A stretch of DNA of 64,000 bases from Streptomyces sp. AC555_RSS877 (GCF_019049245.1 NZ_JAGMUK010000183.1:237623-301622); one strand, 5' to 3'. Numbered from the stretch's first letter, positions 16,831-26,037 are shown. The notes: generated from the letters alone by a model not told the origin. Numbers and translations are program-made.

Positions 16831-17622
16831 ATGCTCGATGCCACCAACCGCTCTGGGGGCACCGCCACGGCCACTCCCCGGGCCGCCGCCACGGAGTTCG
16901 CCGTCGCCGTCCCCACTGCGGAGCTCGCCGGACCCGCTCCGGCGGGTCTCGCCGCGCGCTGCTCGAGAGTGCTGTTCTCTCCGTGGTCGCGCCTGTCCCT
17001 GCTCGTCGCCCTCCTCGCGGGGGCCGCGGCGTCCGTGCTGCTCTTCGAACCGCAGCGGCTGCTGGCGGACGGCTGGCCGCCGCAGCTCGGCGGAGCCGCG
17101 GCCGCGCTGGTGTTCGCGGCGGCGTACGGCCTGTGCACGGTCGCCTTCGTGCCCCGCCCGCTGCTGAACCTGGGGGCCGGCGCGCTCTTCGGCTCCCAAC
17201 TGGGCGTCGGCTCGGCCATCGCGGGCACGGTGCTCGGTGCCGGGCTCGCCTTCGGTCTCGGCCGGGTGCTGGGGCAGGACGCTCTGCGCCCGCTGCTGCG
17301 CGGGAGGTGGCTGAAGGCCGCGGACGGGCAGCTCAGCCGGCACGGCTTCCGTTCGATGCTGGCGGCTCGGCTGTTCCCCGGCGTGCCGTTCTGGGCCGCG
17401 AACTACTGCGCCGCCGTCTCCCGCATGGGCTACGTCCCCTTCCTCGTGGCGACGGCGCTCGGTTCCATCCCGAACACCGCCGCGTACGTCGTCGCGGGTT
17501 CCCGGGCCTCGGCGCCGACCTCGCCGGCCTTCCTGATCGCGATGGCCTGCATCGCGCTGCCGGCTCTGGTGGGTGCGCTGGTGGCCTGGCGCAAGCGCCA
17601 CCAACTGCGCGCAGTCCGGTAG
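16831..17622 (+). CDS. TVP38/TMEM64-family membrane protein
   Basis: 263-aa polytopic protein of the VTT/DedA superfamily. The signature half is RPLLNLGAGALFGSQLGVG (re-entrant loop) followed by AARLFPGVPFWAANYCAAVSRM, with a C-terminal cationic tail AWRKRHQL. Bacterial homologues are linked to lipid scrambling and membrane homeostasis. ATG 16831 lacks a clear SD and may be leaderless. It is divergent from tuf3 and its small upstream ORF. Confidence 0.85.
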   Translation: MLDATNRSGGTATATPRAAATEFAVAVPTAELAGPAPAGLAARCSRVLFSPWSRLSLLVALLAGAAASVLLFEPQRLLADGWPPQLGGAAAALVFAAAYGLCTVAFVPRPLLNLGAGALFGSQLGVGSAIAGTVLGAGLAFGLGRVLGQDALRPLLRGRWLKAADGQLSRHGFRSMLAARLFPGVPFWAANYCAAVSRMGYVPFLVATALGSIPNTAAYVVAGSRASAPTSPAFLIAMACIALPALVGALVAWRKRHQLRAVR

Positions 17623-17778
17623 CACTCCGGGCAGGTCCACTTGGCCGCCCGCCGCAGCCTCGGCCCGGGCAGGGCGAGCTGGGGCGCGAGTCCTTCGAAG
17701 CGGTGCTCCCGTGGGTTCAGGCGCCCGCGAGACTCGGCGGCGGCACCGGCTGGGCCTCCGCCGTCCTCACCGAGGCGG

Positions 17779-18948
17779 TTACACGGACTCCAGGACCATC
17801 GCGTTGGCGAGTCCGCCCGCCTCGCACATCGTCTGCAGGGCGTAGCGGGCACCGCGCTCGCGCATCGCGTGCACGAGGGTGGTCGTCAGCCGGGTGCCGC
17901 TCGCGCCGAGCGGGTGGCCGAGGGCGATCGCGCCGCCGTGCACGTTGACCTTGGCGAGGTCGGCGCCGGTCTCCTGCTGCCAGGCCAGGACCACACTGGA
18001 GAACGCCTCGTTGACCTCGAACAGGTCGATGTCGTCGAGGGACAGGCCCGCCCTGCGCAGCACCTTCTCCGTCGCCGGGATGACGCCGGTGAGCATGAGG
18101 ACCGGGTCGGATCCGGTGACGGCGAAGCTGTGCAGCCGGGCCAGGGGGCGCAGTCCCAGGCGGGCCGCGGTCTCGCCGGACGTGATGAGCACGGCGGACG
18201 CCCCGTCGTTGATCGGGCTGGCGTTGCCCGCCGTGACGTTCCACTCGATCTGCGGGAAGCGCTCGGCGAAGCCGGGGTCGACGTAGGCGGGTTGCAGACC
18301 GGCCAGGATCTCGGCCGTGCTGCCCGGCCGTACGCACTCGTCACGGGTGAGGCCCTCCAGGGGCGCGACCTCCGCGTCGAACAGTCCCGCGTCCCATGCC
18401 GCGGCGGCCTTGTGGTGCGAGGAGAGGGCGAAGGCGTCCATCTGCTCGCGGGTGATCGACCACTTGGCGGCGATGAGCTCGGCGCTGATGCCCTGCGGGA
18501 CCAGGCCCTCCCCGTAGCGTTCGGCGACTCCGGGGCCGAAGGGGTCCTTGCCGGCCGGCACGTTCGACCACATCGGCACCCGGCTCATGGACTCGACCCC
18601 GCAGGCGACGACGAGGTCGTACGCGCCGGAGATGACGCCCTGGGCGGCGAAGTGCACGGCCTGCTGGGAGGAGCCGCACTGGCGGTCCACGGTGGTCGCG
18701 GGGACGGTCTCCGGGAAGCCCGCCGACAGGACGGCGTAGCGGGTGGTGTTCATGGCCTGCTCGCCGACCTGGTCGACGGTGCCGCCGATGACGTCGTCGA
18801 TCAGCGCGGGGTCGACGCCGGAGCGCTCGACGAGGGTGCGCAGGGTGTGGGCGAGGAGTTCGACGGGGTGGACGTGCGCGAGGGCGCCGTTCGGCTTGCC
18901 CTTGCCCACGGGAGTGCGTACGGCTTCGACGATCACTGCGTCGCGCAT
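17779..18948 (-). CDS. Acetyl-CoA acetyltransferase (thiolase II)
   Basis: 389-aa thiolase that condenses or cleaves acyl-CoA (acetoacetyl-CoA or beta-ketoacyl-CoA). Active-site residues: nucleophile Cys91 in DRQCGSSQQA, NEAF and GHPLGASG motifs with the His, and the second Cys375 in MCEAGG near the C-terminus. Start ATG preceded by GGAGGCC. The HxlR regulator gene is divergent; a 7-bp-arm inverted repeat in the 115-bp interval is a likely operator. A 156-bp gap to the convergent TVP38 gene holds no supported gene. Confidence 0.94.
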   Translation of the reverse strand: MRDAVIVEAVRTPVGKGKPNGALAHVHPVELLAHTLRTLVERSGVDPALIDDVIGGTVDQVGEQAMNTTRYAVLSAGFPETVPATTVDRQCGSSQQAVHFAAQGVISGAYDLVVACGVESMSRVPMWSNVPAGKDPFGPGVAERYGEGLVPQGISAELIAAKWSITREQMDAFALSSHHKAAAAWDAGLFDAEVAPLEGLTRDECVRPGSTAEILAGLQPAYVDPGFAERFPQIEWNVTAGNASPINDGASAVLITSGETAARLGLRPLARLHSFAVTGSDPVLMLTGVIPATEKVLRRAGLSLDDIDLFEVNEAFSSVVLAWQQETGADLAKVNVHGGAIALGHPLGASGTRLTTTLVHAMRERGARYALQTMCEAGGLANAMVLESV

Positions 18949-18991
18949 GGTGAGGCCTCCGGGATGACTGCCAGGACCACCGGCGACTACC

Positions 18992-19016
18992 GGTGAGTAG
19001 GAAATCCGAACTCACC
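18992..19016. promoter_or_regulatory. Candidate HxlR operator
   Basis: Perfect inverted repeat GGTGAGT (18992-18998) / ACTCACC (19010-19016), centre spacing 11 nt, midway between divergent thiolase and hxlR-like genes. Confidence 0.5.
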
Positions 19017-19063
19017 ATAGCCCCGCAGGTTGGAAATTCAAACCCTCCCCTAGACTGAACACC

Positions 19064-19534
19064 ATGGCCGCCACCAAGGACCCGCGCCCCTGCTCCATCG
19101 CCGACACCCTCGCCCTCGTCGGCGAGAAGTACTCCCTGCTCGTCCTGCGCGAGGTGTGCCTCGGCAACAACCGCTTCGACCAGCTGGTACGCAACATCGG
19201 CGCCCCCCGCGACATCCTCGCCACCCGGCTGCGCCGGCTCGTGGACGCCGGAATCCTGACGAAGGAGGCCTACAGCGAACGGCCACAGCGCTTCGCGTAC
19301 CGGCCGACACAGGCCGGACTCGAACTGGAGCCGGTCCTCATGACCCTGATGGCGTGGGGCGACCGCCACCTGCGCAAGGACCACGACCGCCCGATGCTGG
19401 TCCAGCACTCCTGCGGCAGCGAACTCGCCCCGGTCGTCACCTGCCGGGCCTGCGGCGACCCGGTCCGCCACGAGGACCTGACGGCCCGCCCTCAGGCCGA
19501 CGGGTGGACGGTGGCCGGCCCCACGGCCGCCTAG
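19064..19534 (+). CDS. HxlR-family winged-helix regulator
   Basis: 156-aa regulator. Family N-terminus PCSIADTLALVGEKYSLLVL with the redox-prone Cys, recognition helix LATRLRRLVDAGIL, wing SERPQRFAYRPTQAG. A C-terminal extension has a CxxC-like pair (VTCRACGDPVRH) and may bind zinc. Divergent from the thiolase, which it likely controls. The last codon is GCC and the stop TAG is part of the left terminal repeat of the MITE-like element (copy 2), so the 3' end of the gene coincides with the insertion site. Confidence 0.9.
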   Translation: MAATKDPRPCSIADTLALVGEKYSLLVLREVCLGNNRFDQLVRNIGAPRDILATRLRRLVDAGILTKEAYSERPQRFAYRPTQAGLELEPVLMTLMAWGDRHLRKDHDRPMLVQHSCGSELAPVVTCRACGDPVRHEDLTARPQADGWTVAGPTAA

Positions 19535-19757
19535 GGCCTGTCCGGCGGATCAGGTCGCAGGACATCCGCGGCGCCTCGTCGACGCAGGTGAGCGGGGCCC
19601 GGTGCGTCGATCTGCAAGGCGGAGGAGGGCGTCGACGCGATGGGGGTGCCCCCGCTCGAGCGAAGTCGAGAGTGGGGGAGTCGGCAACCGACGACAACGC
19701 CGCAGATCGGCGGGCCAGGCCCCGCGTCTGCGGCATGATCCGCCGGACAGCCCCTAG
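19531..19757. mobile_element. MITE-like element, family 1, copy 2
   Basis: Same 227-bp unit as 8779-9005, about 96% identical by eye (8 differences). Terminal repeats start CTAG-GGGCCTGTCCGG and end CCGGACAG-CCCCTAG; one mismatch has arisen in the right repeat. CTAG flanks on both sides. The left CTAG gives the TAG stop of the hxlR-like gene. No coding capacity. It separates hxlR from uppP and may terminate transcription. Confidence 0.88.
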
Positions 19758-19904
19758 TAGTCCGCACTGCCAGTACCAAACCCCTGTGCCAACGCCGTCA
19801 CTTCAGGACGCTACGCTGCCCCTCGACACTTCCGATCACCGCACCCGGCGGTTCGGTGCGCCCGTCGCTCCTCACCACGATCAGCGCTTGGACTCCGTAA
19901 CTTC

Positions 19905-20780
19905 ATGTCTTGGTTTGAATCCCTCATCCTCGGACTCGTCCAGGGGCTGACCGAGTTCCTTCCCGTCTCCTCCAGCGCGCACCTGCGCCTGACGGCGGCC
20001 TTCTCGGGCTGGGAGGACCCGGGCGCGGCCTTCACCGCGATCACCCAGATCGGGACCGAGGCCGCCGTCCTGATCTACTTCCGCAAGGACATCGGGCGGA
20101 TCATCTCGGCCTGGACCCGTTCGCTCACCAACAAGGAGATGCGCGGCGACCACGACGCGAAGATGGGCTGGCTGGTCATCGTCGGCTCGATCCCGATCGG
20201 CGTGCTCGGCGTGACGCTCAAGGACCAGATCGAGGGGCCGTTCCGTGATCTGCGGATCACCGCGACGATGCTGATCGTGGTCGGCGTGATCATCGGCTTC
20301 GCCGACCGGCTGGCGGCTCGCGACGAGAGCGGCGGACGGCACCGCGCGCCCAAGCAGCGCAAGTCCCTTGAGGACCTGAGCGTCAAGGACGGCCTGATCT
20401 ACGGACTCTGCCAGGCCTGCGCCCTCATCCCGGGCGTCTCCCGTTCCGGCGCCACCATCAGCGGCGGCCTCTTCATGGGCTACCAGCGCGAGGCCGCGGC
20501 CCGGTACTCCTTCCTCCTCGCCATCCCCGCGGTGCTCGCCTCCGGCCTGTTCGAACTCAAGGACGCGATGGAGAACGACCACGTCTCCTGGGGGCCGACG
20601 ATCTTCGCGACGGTGATCGCGTTCGCGGTCGGATATGCCGTGATCGCGTGGTTCATGAAGTTCATCTCCACCAAGAGCTTCATGCCGTTCGTGTACTACC
20701 GCATCGCCCTCGGCATCCTGATCGTCGTCCTCGTCACGATGGGCGTGCTCAGCCCGCACGCGGCGGAGTCGGCGGGCTGA
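19905..20780 (+). CDS. uppP: Undecaprenyl-diphosphatase
   Basis: 291-aa integral membrane enzyme that dephosphorylates undecaprenyl pyrophosphate to recycle the peptidoglycan lipid carrier (BacA/UppP). First catalytic motif GLTEFLPVSSSAHL at about residues 13-26, second PGVSRSGATISGGLF at about 180-194. Hydrophobic segments follow through the C-terminus. Start ATG 19905. Bacitracin tolerance is the classical phenotype. No obvious operon partner. Confidence 0.95.
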   Translation: MSWFESLILGLVQGLTEFLPVSSSAHLRLTAAFSGWEDPGAAFTAITQIGTEAAVLIYFRKDIGRIISAWTRSLTNKEMRGDHDAKMGWLVIVGSIPIGVLGVTLKDQIEGPFRDLRITATMLIVVGVIIGFADRLAARDESGGRHRAPKQRKSLEDLSVKDGLIYGLCQACALIPGVSRSGATISGGLFMGYQREAAARYSFLLAIPAVLASGLFELKDAMENDHVSWGPTIFATVIAFAVGYAVIAWFMKFISTKSFMPFVYYRIALGILIVVLVTMGVLSPHAAESAG

Positions 20781-20864
20781 CTATCAGTCACCCGTGACCA
20801 AAGGCATAGGAGTTGCGTAGCCGTCCGGTAGCGCGCTGTCAGTGCTTGCGCCTAGGCTTGTGGC

Positions 20865-21044
20865 ATGTCCCCCGAATCCATGGCTCCTGCTTCCGTGCGG
20901 TCCGCCGCCGAGGTGAACGAGCAGATCCGCGCACTGTGGCTGCGCGCGGGCGGCACCCTCTCGACCCAGGAGCGCGCGGAGTACGAGCTGTTGGTCGTCG
21001 AGTGGGCGGCCGCGATCCGCGGCGCCGTCGTCGAGGCGGCCTGA
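20865..21044 (+). CDS. Conserved-looking small protein, 59 aa
   Basis: Short acidic, helical protein (MSPESMAPAS, then VNEQIRALWLRAGGTL, ERAEYELLVVEWAAAIR). Codon usage is fully genus-like with almost every third base G or C, the start follows a promoter-like CTAGGCTTGTGGC, and it stops cleanly before a 72-bp gap to the convergent AI-2E gene. No family is recognised. Helix-rich with alternating Glu/Arg, so possibly a small protein-interaction module. Confidence 0.7.
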   Translation: MSPESMAPASVRSAAEVNEQIRALWLRAGGTLSTQERAEYELLVVEWAAAIRGAVVEAA

Positions 21045-21116
21045 ACACCCGCGCCCCGCTGGGAGGTAGACGGCACTCAGCCGCCCGACAGCCGCGGGCG
21101 GCCTGCCTGCCGGTCG

Positions 21117-22232
21117 CTACGCCGTGGCGACGTCGCCCGTGGGCGGCTCGCCGGTCCCCGGCTCCTGCGGCACGTCGCTGAGCTGCTCGCGCACATAGTT
21201 CCAGACCACCGCGATCAGCGCGGCGACCGGTACGGCGAGCAGACTGCCCACGATGCCGGACAGACTGCCGCCCAGTGTCACCGCCAGGAGGATCACGGCT
21301 GCGTGGAGGCCGAGCCCCCGGCTTTGGATCATCGGCTGGAACACGTTGCCCTCGAGTTGCTGCACCACGACGATGATGGCCAGCACGATCAGCGCGTCCG
21401 TCAGACCGTTCGAGACCAGCGCGATGAGGACCGCGACGAAACCGGCGAACAGGGCGCCCACGATCGGCACGAAGGCGGAGACGAAAGTCAGCACCGCCAG
21501 CGGCAGCACCAGCGGCACGCCCACGATCCACAGGCCGAGACCGATCAGGACGGCGTCGAGCAGGCCGACGGCCGCCTGAGAACGCACGAACGAGCCCAGG
21601 GTGTCCCAACTGCGTGCGGCCACGGTCGGGATGTCGGTGGCGAGCCGGCCGGGCAGCTGACGGGCGAGCCACGGCAGGAACCGCGGCCCGTCCTTGAGGA
21701 AGAAGAACATGAGGAAGAGCGCGAGGACGGCGGTGACCACGCCGTTGACCACGGTGCTCACTCCCGTGACGACCGTGGACACCATGTTGCCGAGGCCGTC
21801 CTGAGCGCGGGCGACCGCGGTGTCGATGGCCTTGGTGACCTGGGCGTCACCTATGTTCAACGGCGGCCCGGCTGCCCAGTCGCGCAGCTTCTGCACACCC
21901 TCGACCACGCCGTCGGTCAGCTCCCCGGACTGGGACGCCACGGGTACCGCGATCAGCGCCACCACACCGAGGGCGACCAGGAGGAACAGCACGGTCACCA
22001 CCGCCGCGGCCAGAGCGGCGGGCCACCCGAGACGCCGCAGGGACCGAGCCACGGGCCAGGTCAGTGTGGTGAGGAGCAGGCCGATTATGAGCGGCCAGAC
22101 CACGGACCACATCCGGCCCAACATCCACAGGGTCACCGCGAGCATCACGAGCACCAGCAGCAGATCGACGGAAATACGCGCGGATGTGCGGAGCGCGGCG
22201 CGGGTTCTCGGGGAACTCAACGAGGCAGACAT
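21117..22232 (-). CDS. AI-2E/PerM-family transporter
   Basis: 371-aa membrane protein of the AI-2 exporter/PerM-like superfamily (8 predicted TM). Typical elements: LPLAVLTFVSAFVPIVGALF, the QQLEGNVFQPMIQSRGLGLH motif, and a Pro/Thr-rich cytosolic tail. ATG 22232 fits the family N-terminus (MSASLSSPRTR); a longer frame upstream is non-coding. Substrate unknown; some members are Na+/H+ antiporters. Divergent from the SnoaL-like gene. Confidence 0.9.
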   Translation of the reverse strand: MSASLSSPRTRAALRTSARISVDLLLVLVMLAVTLWMLGRMWSVVWPLIIGLLLTTLTWPVARSLRRLGWPAALAAAVVTVLFLLVALGVVALIAVPVASQSGELTDGVVEGVQKLRDWAAGPPLNIGDAQVTKAIDTAVARAQDGLGNMVSTVVTGVSTVVNGVVTAVLALFLMFFFLKDGPRFLPWLARQLPGRLATDIPTVAARSWDTLGSFVRSQAAVGLLDAVLIGLGLWIVGVPLVLPLAVLTFVSAFVPIVGALFAGFVAVLIALVSNGLTDALIVLAIIVVVQQLEGNVFQPMIQSRGLGLHAAVILLAVTLGGSLSGIVGSLLAVPVAALIAVVWNYVREQLSDVPQEPGTGEPPTGDVATA

Positions 22233-22301
22233 GGGGGTCACTCTATTGGCGATCAAGTAACAACCGAATATCTCCGCGCCCCCCTTGGCGGCGCCCACGC
22301 C

Positions 22302-22805
22302 ATGCCCAACACTGAGCCGATGACGCAGCGTGTGGAGCTCGCGACCGTGATGGACCGACTGGCCGTCGACGAATTGATCACCGACTACGCGACGGCGGTG
22401 GACGACGGCGACTGGGAGGCGTACCGAGGGCTGTTCACTCCCGACGGGCGGGCGGACTACCGCTCGGCCGGCGGCATCGAGGGGGACGCCGGGAAGGTCG
22501 CCGCCTGGCTCGAGGAGAGCATGCGGCTGTTCGCGATGCGGCAGCATCTGATCGTCAACCGCCGGGTCCGCTTCGACCTCCTGGAGCAGGACACCGGTGA
22601 CACGGCCCATGTCCGGGCCGACTACGTCAATCCGATGCGGCTGGCCGACACCGACGGCGGCCCGGCCGCCCCCGACTTCGTGTGCGGCGGCCGGTACGTC
22701 TTCGGGCTGCTGCGTACGTACGACGGCTGGCGGCTGAGCGAGGTGCTCGTCCAGGAGAAGTGGCGCCGCCGGCCGGACCCGCACCCGGCCCCCGTGATCG
22801 ACTGA
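22302..22805 (+). CDS. SnoaL/NTF2-like protein
   Basis: 167-aa SnoaL-like fold (polyketide cyclase or hydroxylating dehydratase-like). Typical N-terminus LAVDELITDYATAVDDGDWEAYRGLFTPD followed by a beta cone ending GGRYVFGLLRTYDGWRLSEV. Start ATG 22302 or 22320 (MTQRVEL); neither has a clear SD. Only 75 bp upstream of lnt. Confidence 0.8.
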   Translation: MPNTEPMTQRVELATVMDRLAVDELITDYATAVDDGDWEAYRGLFTPDGRADYRSAGGIEGDAGKVAAWLEESMRLFAMRQHLIVNRRVRFDLLEQDTGDTAHVRADYVNPMRLADTDGGPAAPDFVCGGRYVFGLLRTYDGWRLSEVLVQEKWRRRPDPHPAPVID

Positions 22806-22879
22806 GCCGACGACGTCCTCTGTCCCAGGGGCGTCCGCGGCACGCACACTGGAGACACCCACGGGGTAGGAGGTGCCGT

Positions 22880-24445
22880 ATGAAGTCGTTCGGCCACTGG
22901 CTCACCTCCCCGTGGCGGCGCTCGACCGTCGCCGCGGCGGCGGGCGCCCTGCCTGTACTCGCCTTTCCCGCCCCGTCACTGTGGTGGTGTGCGTACGTCG
23001 CCCTCGTCCCCTGGATCGTGCTGATCCGCTCGGCGCCGACCGGGAAACGGGCGGCGTACGACGGCTGGTGGGGCGGGTTCGGGTTCATGCTGGCGATGCA
23101 CCACTGGCTGCTGCCGAGCCTGCACGTGTTCACGTTCGTCCTCGCGGCGCTGCTGGGCGCCTTGTGGGGCCCGTGGGCCTGGCTGGTGCGCCGCTGTCTC
23201 GCCGGAGCGCCCTCCCGTGCCCGGACCGGGGCCGCCCTGCTCGTCCTGCCGTCGGGCTGGCTGGCGGTCGAACTCGTGCGTTCCTGGCAGGGGCTCGGCG
23301 GCCCCTGGGGCGTGCTCGGGGCGGGCCAGTGGCAGGTGGAACCGGCGCTGCGGCTCGCCTCGGTGGGCGGGGTGTGGCTGCTCAGCTTCCTTGTCGTGGC
23401 CGTCAACGTGGCGGTCGCCGTGCTGGTCACGGTCCGTGAGTCCCGGATGCCGGCCGTCGCCGGGCTGGTCGCCACGGCGGCGGCCGCCTCGGCGGCCTGG
23501 GTGTGGTCGCCGCGCCCCGATACCGAGGGGCGGACCAGGATCGCGGTCGTCCAGCCGGGGGTCGTCGAAGGCCCCGACAGGCGCTTCGCCCGGGAGGAAC
23601 AGCTCACCCGCGAGCTGGTCGGACAGGACGTCGACCTGATCGTCTGGGGTGAGAGCAGTGTCGGCTACGACCTCGGGGGCCGGCCCGACCTCGCGAGGAG
23701 GATCGCCGCGCTGTCACGCGCCACCGACGCCGACATACTGGTCAACGTGGACGCCCGGCGCTCCGACAAGCCCGGCATCTACAAGAGTTCGATCCTGGTC
23801 GGGCCCGACGGCCTCACCGGCGACCGCTACGACAAGATGCGGCTCGTCCCCTTCGGCGAGTACGTCCCGGCCCGCTCACTGCTCGGCTGGGCGACCTCCG
23901 TCGGCAAGGCGGCGGGCGAGAACCGCAGGCAGGGTTCCGGGCAGGTGGTGATGGACGCCGGGAACGGGCTCAGGATCGGTCCGATGGTGTGCTTCGAGAC
24001 CGCCTTCCCGGACATGACCCGACATCTCACCGAGGACGGCGCCGACGTCCTGGTCGGCCAGTCCTCCACGTCGACGTTCCAGCACAGCTGGGCCCCCGAA
24101 CAGCACGCCTCACTGGCCGCCCTGCGCGCCGCGGAGACCGGCCGCCCGATGGTCCACGCGACGCTGACGGGCGTGTCGGCGGTCTACGGCCCGAGCGGGC
24201 AGCGCATCGGACCGTGGCTCGGCACCAGCGCGAGCACGAGCGCGGTGTACGAGGTGCCGTTGGCCGACGGCGTCACGCCGTACGTCCGCTTCGGCGACTG
24301 GCCGGTGCGGGCGGCCCTGTTGATCCTCGGGGCGTGGGGCGTCACCGAGGGCGTACGGACGCTGCGGGTCAGGCGGCCTGCTCCTGAACCGCCCGTACCA
24401 CCTGCTCGCACAGTTCGTGAGTCGCCAGCGCGTCCCTGGCGCTGA
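22880..24445 (+). CDS. lnt: Apolipoprotein N-acyltransferase (Lnt) type
   Basis: 521-aa membrane enzyme transferring an acyl chain to the N-terminal Cys of lipoproteins. A perfect AGGAGG lies 5 nt before the ATG. Six hydrophobic segments precede the nitrilase-like domain with the triad Glu (VWGESS), Lys (DKMRLVPFGEYVP) and Cys (MVCFETAF). The C-terminal 26 codons overlap the convergent oxidoreductase gene by 77 bp. Streptomyces have two Lnt genes; this may be the minor one. Many lipoproteins in the window would be substrates. Confidence 0.9.
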   Translation: MKSFGHWLTSPWRRSTVAAAAGALPVLAFPAPSLWWCAYVALVPWIVLIRSAPTGKRAAYDGWWGGFGFMLAMHHWLLPSLHVFTFVLAALLGALWGPWAWLVRRCLAGAPSRARTGAALLVLPSGWLAVELVRSWQGLGGPWGVLGAGQWQVEPALRLASVGGVWLLSFLVVAVNVAVAVLVTVRESRMPAVAGLVATAAAASAAWVWSPRPDTEGRTRIAVVQPGVVEGPDRRFAREEQLTRELVGQDVDLIVWGESSVGYDLGGRPDLARRIAALSRATDADILVNVDARRSDKPGIYKSSILVGPDGLTGDRYDKMRLVPFGEYVPARSLLGWATSVGKAAGENRRQGSGQVVMDAGNGLRIGPMVCFETAFPDMTRHLTEDGADVLVGQSSTSTFQHSWAPEQHASLAALRAAETGRPMVHATLTGVSAVYGPSGQRIGPWLGTSASTSAVYEVPLADGVTPYVRFGDWPVRAALLILGAWGVTEGVRTLRVRRPAPEPPVPPARTVRESPARPWR

Positions 24446-25274
24446 GCACCTTGCCCGCGCGCACGGCGTCGAGGAAGGCACCCACCACCTGCTCGATGCC
24501 GCGCTGCCGGGCCACCGGCACCCAGTCGCCGCGCCGCCGCACGGTCGGCTGGCCCTTGTGGTCGATCACCTCGGCGAGGTTGACCACCTGACGCTTGGTG
24601 TCCTGCCCGGACACCTCGAGGATCTCCTCGGCCGAGCCGCTGAGCCGGTTCATCACGCCGAGGGCGGTGAAGCCGTCCCCGGCCAGTTGCAGCACGACAT
24701 GTTGCAGCAGGCCGTCCTCCACGCGGGCGCGCACGGTCACGTCGTCCACAGGGCCGGGGACGAGGAAGCGCAGGGTGTCCACGACGTGGATGAAGTCGTC
24801 GAGGATCATCGTGCGGGGCTCCTCGGGAAGCCCGATCCGGTTCTTCTGCATCAGGATCAGCTCGCGCGGGTGATCGGCGCACTGGGCGTACCCGGGGGCG
24901 TAGCGCCGGTTGAAGCCGACGGCCAGGCTCACGTTCCGCTGTTCGGCGAGCTCAACCAGCCGTGCGGAATGGGCGAGTTCGTACGCCAGCGGCTTGTCGA
25001 CGTACGTCGGTACGCCCGCCTCGAGGAGCCGCGTCACGATCTCGGGGTGCACGGTGGTCGGCGCGTGCACGAAGGCGGCGTCGAGGTCCTGGCCGAGGAG
25101 GGAGTCCAGGTCGCTGTGGCGCCGCTCCTCGGGGAGGTGAAGGCCGTCGGCGACCCGGGCGAGCGTCGCCGGGGTGCGGGTCTGCACGTGCAGCTCGACC
25201 CCGGGGAGGCCGCCGAGCACCGGCAGATACGCCTTCCGCGCGATGTCACCGAGTCCGATGCAGCCGACCTTCAC
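24369..25274 (-). CDS. Gfo/Idh/MocA-family oxidoreductase
   Basis: 301-aa NAD(P)-dependent sugar or inositol-type oxidoreductase. Rossmann loop at residues 4-9 (CIGLGDIARKAYLPVL), EKP-type motif replaced by PTYVDKPLAYE (conserved Lys), and GFNRRYAPG in the dehydrogenase domain. Catalytic His-like residue is in DDFIHVVDTL. Downstream part overlaps lnt convergently. Substrate cannot be named. Confidence 0.88.
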   Translation of the reverse strand: MKVGCIGLGDIARKAYLPVLGGLPGVELHVQTRTPATLARVADGLHLPEERRHSDLDSLLGQDLDAAFVHAPTTVHPEIVTRLLEAGVPTYVDKPLAYELAHSARLVELAEQRNVSLAVGFNRRYAPGYAQCADHPRELILMQKNRIGLPEEPRTMILDDFIHVVDTLRFLVPGPVDDVTVRARVEDGLLQHVVLQLAGDGFTALGVMNRLSGSAEEILEVSGQDTKRQVVNLAEVIDHKGQPTVRRRGDWVPVARQRGIEQVVGAFLDAVRAGKVLSARDALATHELCEQVVRAVQEQAA

Positions 25275-25403
25275 GGGCTCTCCTTCAGCGGTGGTTGCCT
25301 GCCGGGGTCATGCCGGAAGCATACGGCGGCCGTGGCGGCCCCCGGTCGGCGAAGGCGTGGAAAACCCGTGGTGGGGGCGGGCACGGTGGGCGACGATGCG
25401 TTC

Positions 25404-25916
25404 ATGACGACGCAGCGCAGCGAACCCGCCCAGAACGCCGACGAACGCACCATGCTGGAGGGCTGGCTGGAGTACCACCGGCAGACCTTGGCGTGGAAGT
25501 GCGAGGGTCTGACCGACGCCCAGCTCAGGACCGCCTCGGCGGAGCCGTCCGAGCTGTCCCTGATGGGTCTGGTGCGGCACATGGCGGAGGTGGAGCGGGG
25601 CTGGTTCCGCAAGGTGCTGATGGGCGACGATCCGGGGCCGATCTACTCCACCGAGGAGGACCGGGACGGCGAGTTCCATCTCACCGAGGCGGACAGCTGG
25701 GAGGAGGCGTACGGCACCTGGCAGGCCGAGATCGAGATCGCCCGGCGCAATTCCACGGGGTTCGGCCTGGACGACCTCTCACGCGGCAAGAGCCGGTTCA
25801 CCCATGAGCCGTTCAACCTGCGCTGGATCTACACGCACATGATCGAGGAGTACGCCCGCCACAACGGCCACGCCGACCTGATCCGCGAGCGCATCGACGG
25901 CGCGACGGGATACTGA
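25404..25916 (+). CDS. DinB/mycothiol-transferase-like protein (DUF664)
   Basis: 170-aa four-helix DinB-type protein. Metal-ligand His positions are seen in LMGLVRHMAEVERGWF and EEYARHNGHADLIRERIDG. These actinobacterial enzymes transfer mycothiol to electrophiles or are related S-transferases. ATG 25404 lies in genus-typical codon usage. Gene stands alone. Confidence 0.87.
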   Translation: MTTQRSEPAQNADERTMLEGWLEYHRQTLAWKCEGLTDAQLRTASAEPSELSLMGLVRHMAEVERGWFRKVLMGDDPGPIYSTEEDRDGEFHLTEADSWEEAYGTWQAEIEIARRNSTGFGLDDLSRGKSRFTHEPFNLRWIYTHMIEEYARHNGHADLIRERIDGATGY

Positions 25917-26037
25917 GGCAGGCCGACGTCAGCCGCCGCGGACCCGCCCCCTCCGTACGGGGCCGGAGATCACCCGTGCGGGGCATCCTCCGCTTGTCCG
26001 CTGTCCAAAGGCCGTTCGACCCAGCAGAGTTGCGCGG

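Noticed and set aside
17623..17778. Possible zinc-ribbon-like fragment (minus strand, AAKWTCPECYR) between convergent genes
   Set aside because: Short, not bounded by a good start, and no second CxxC, so chance cannot be excluded.
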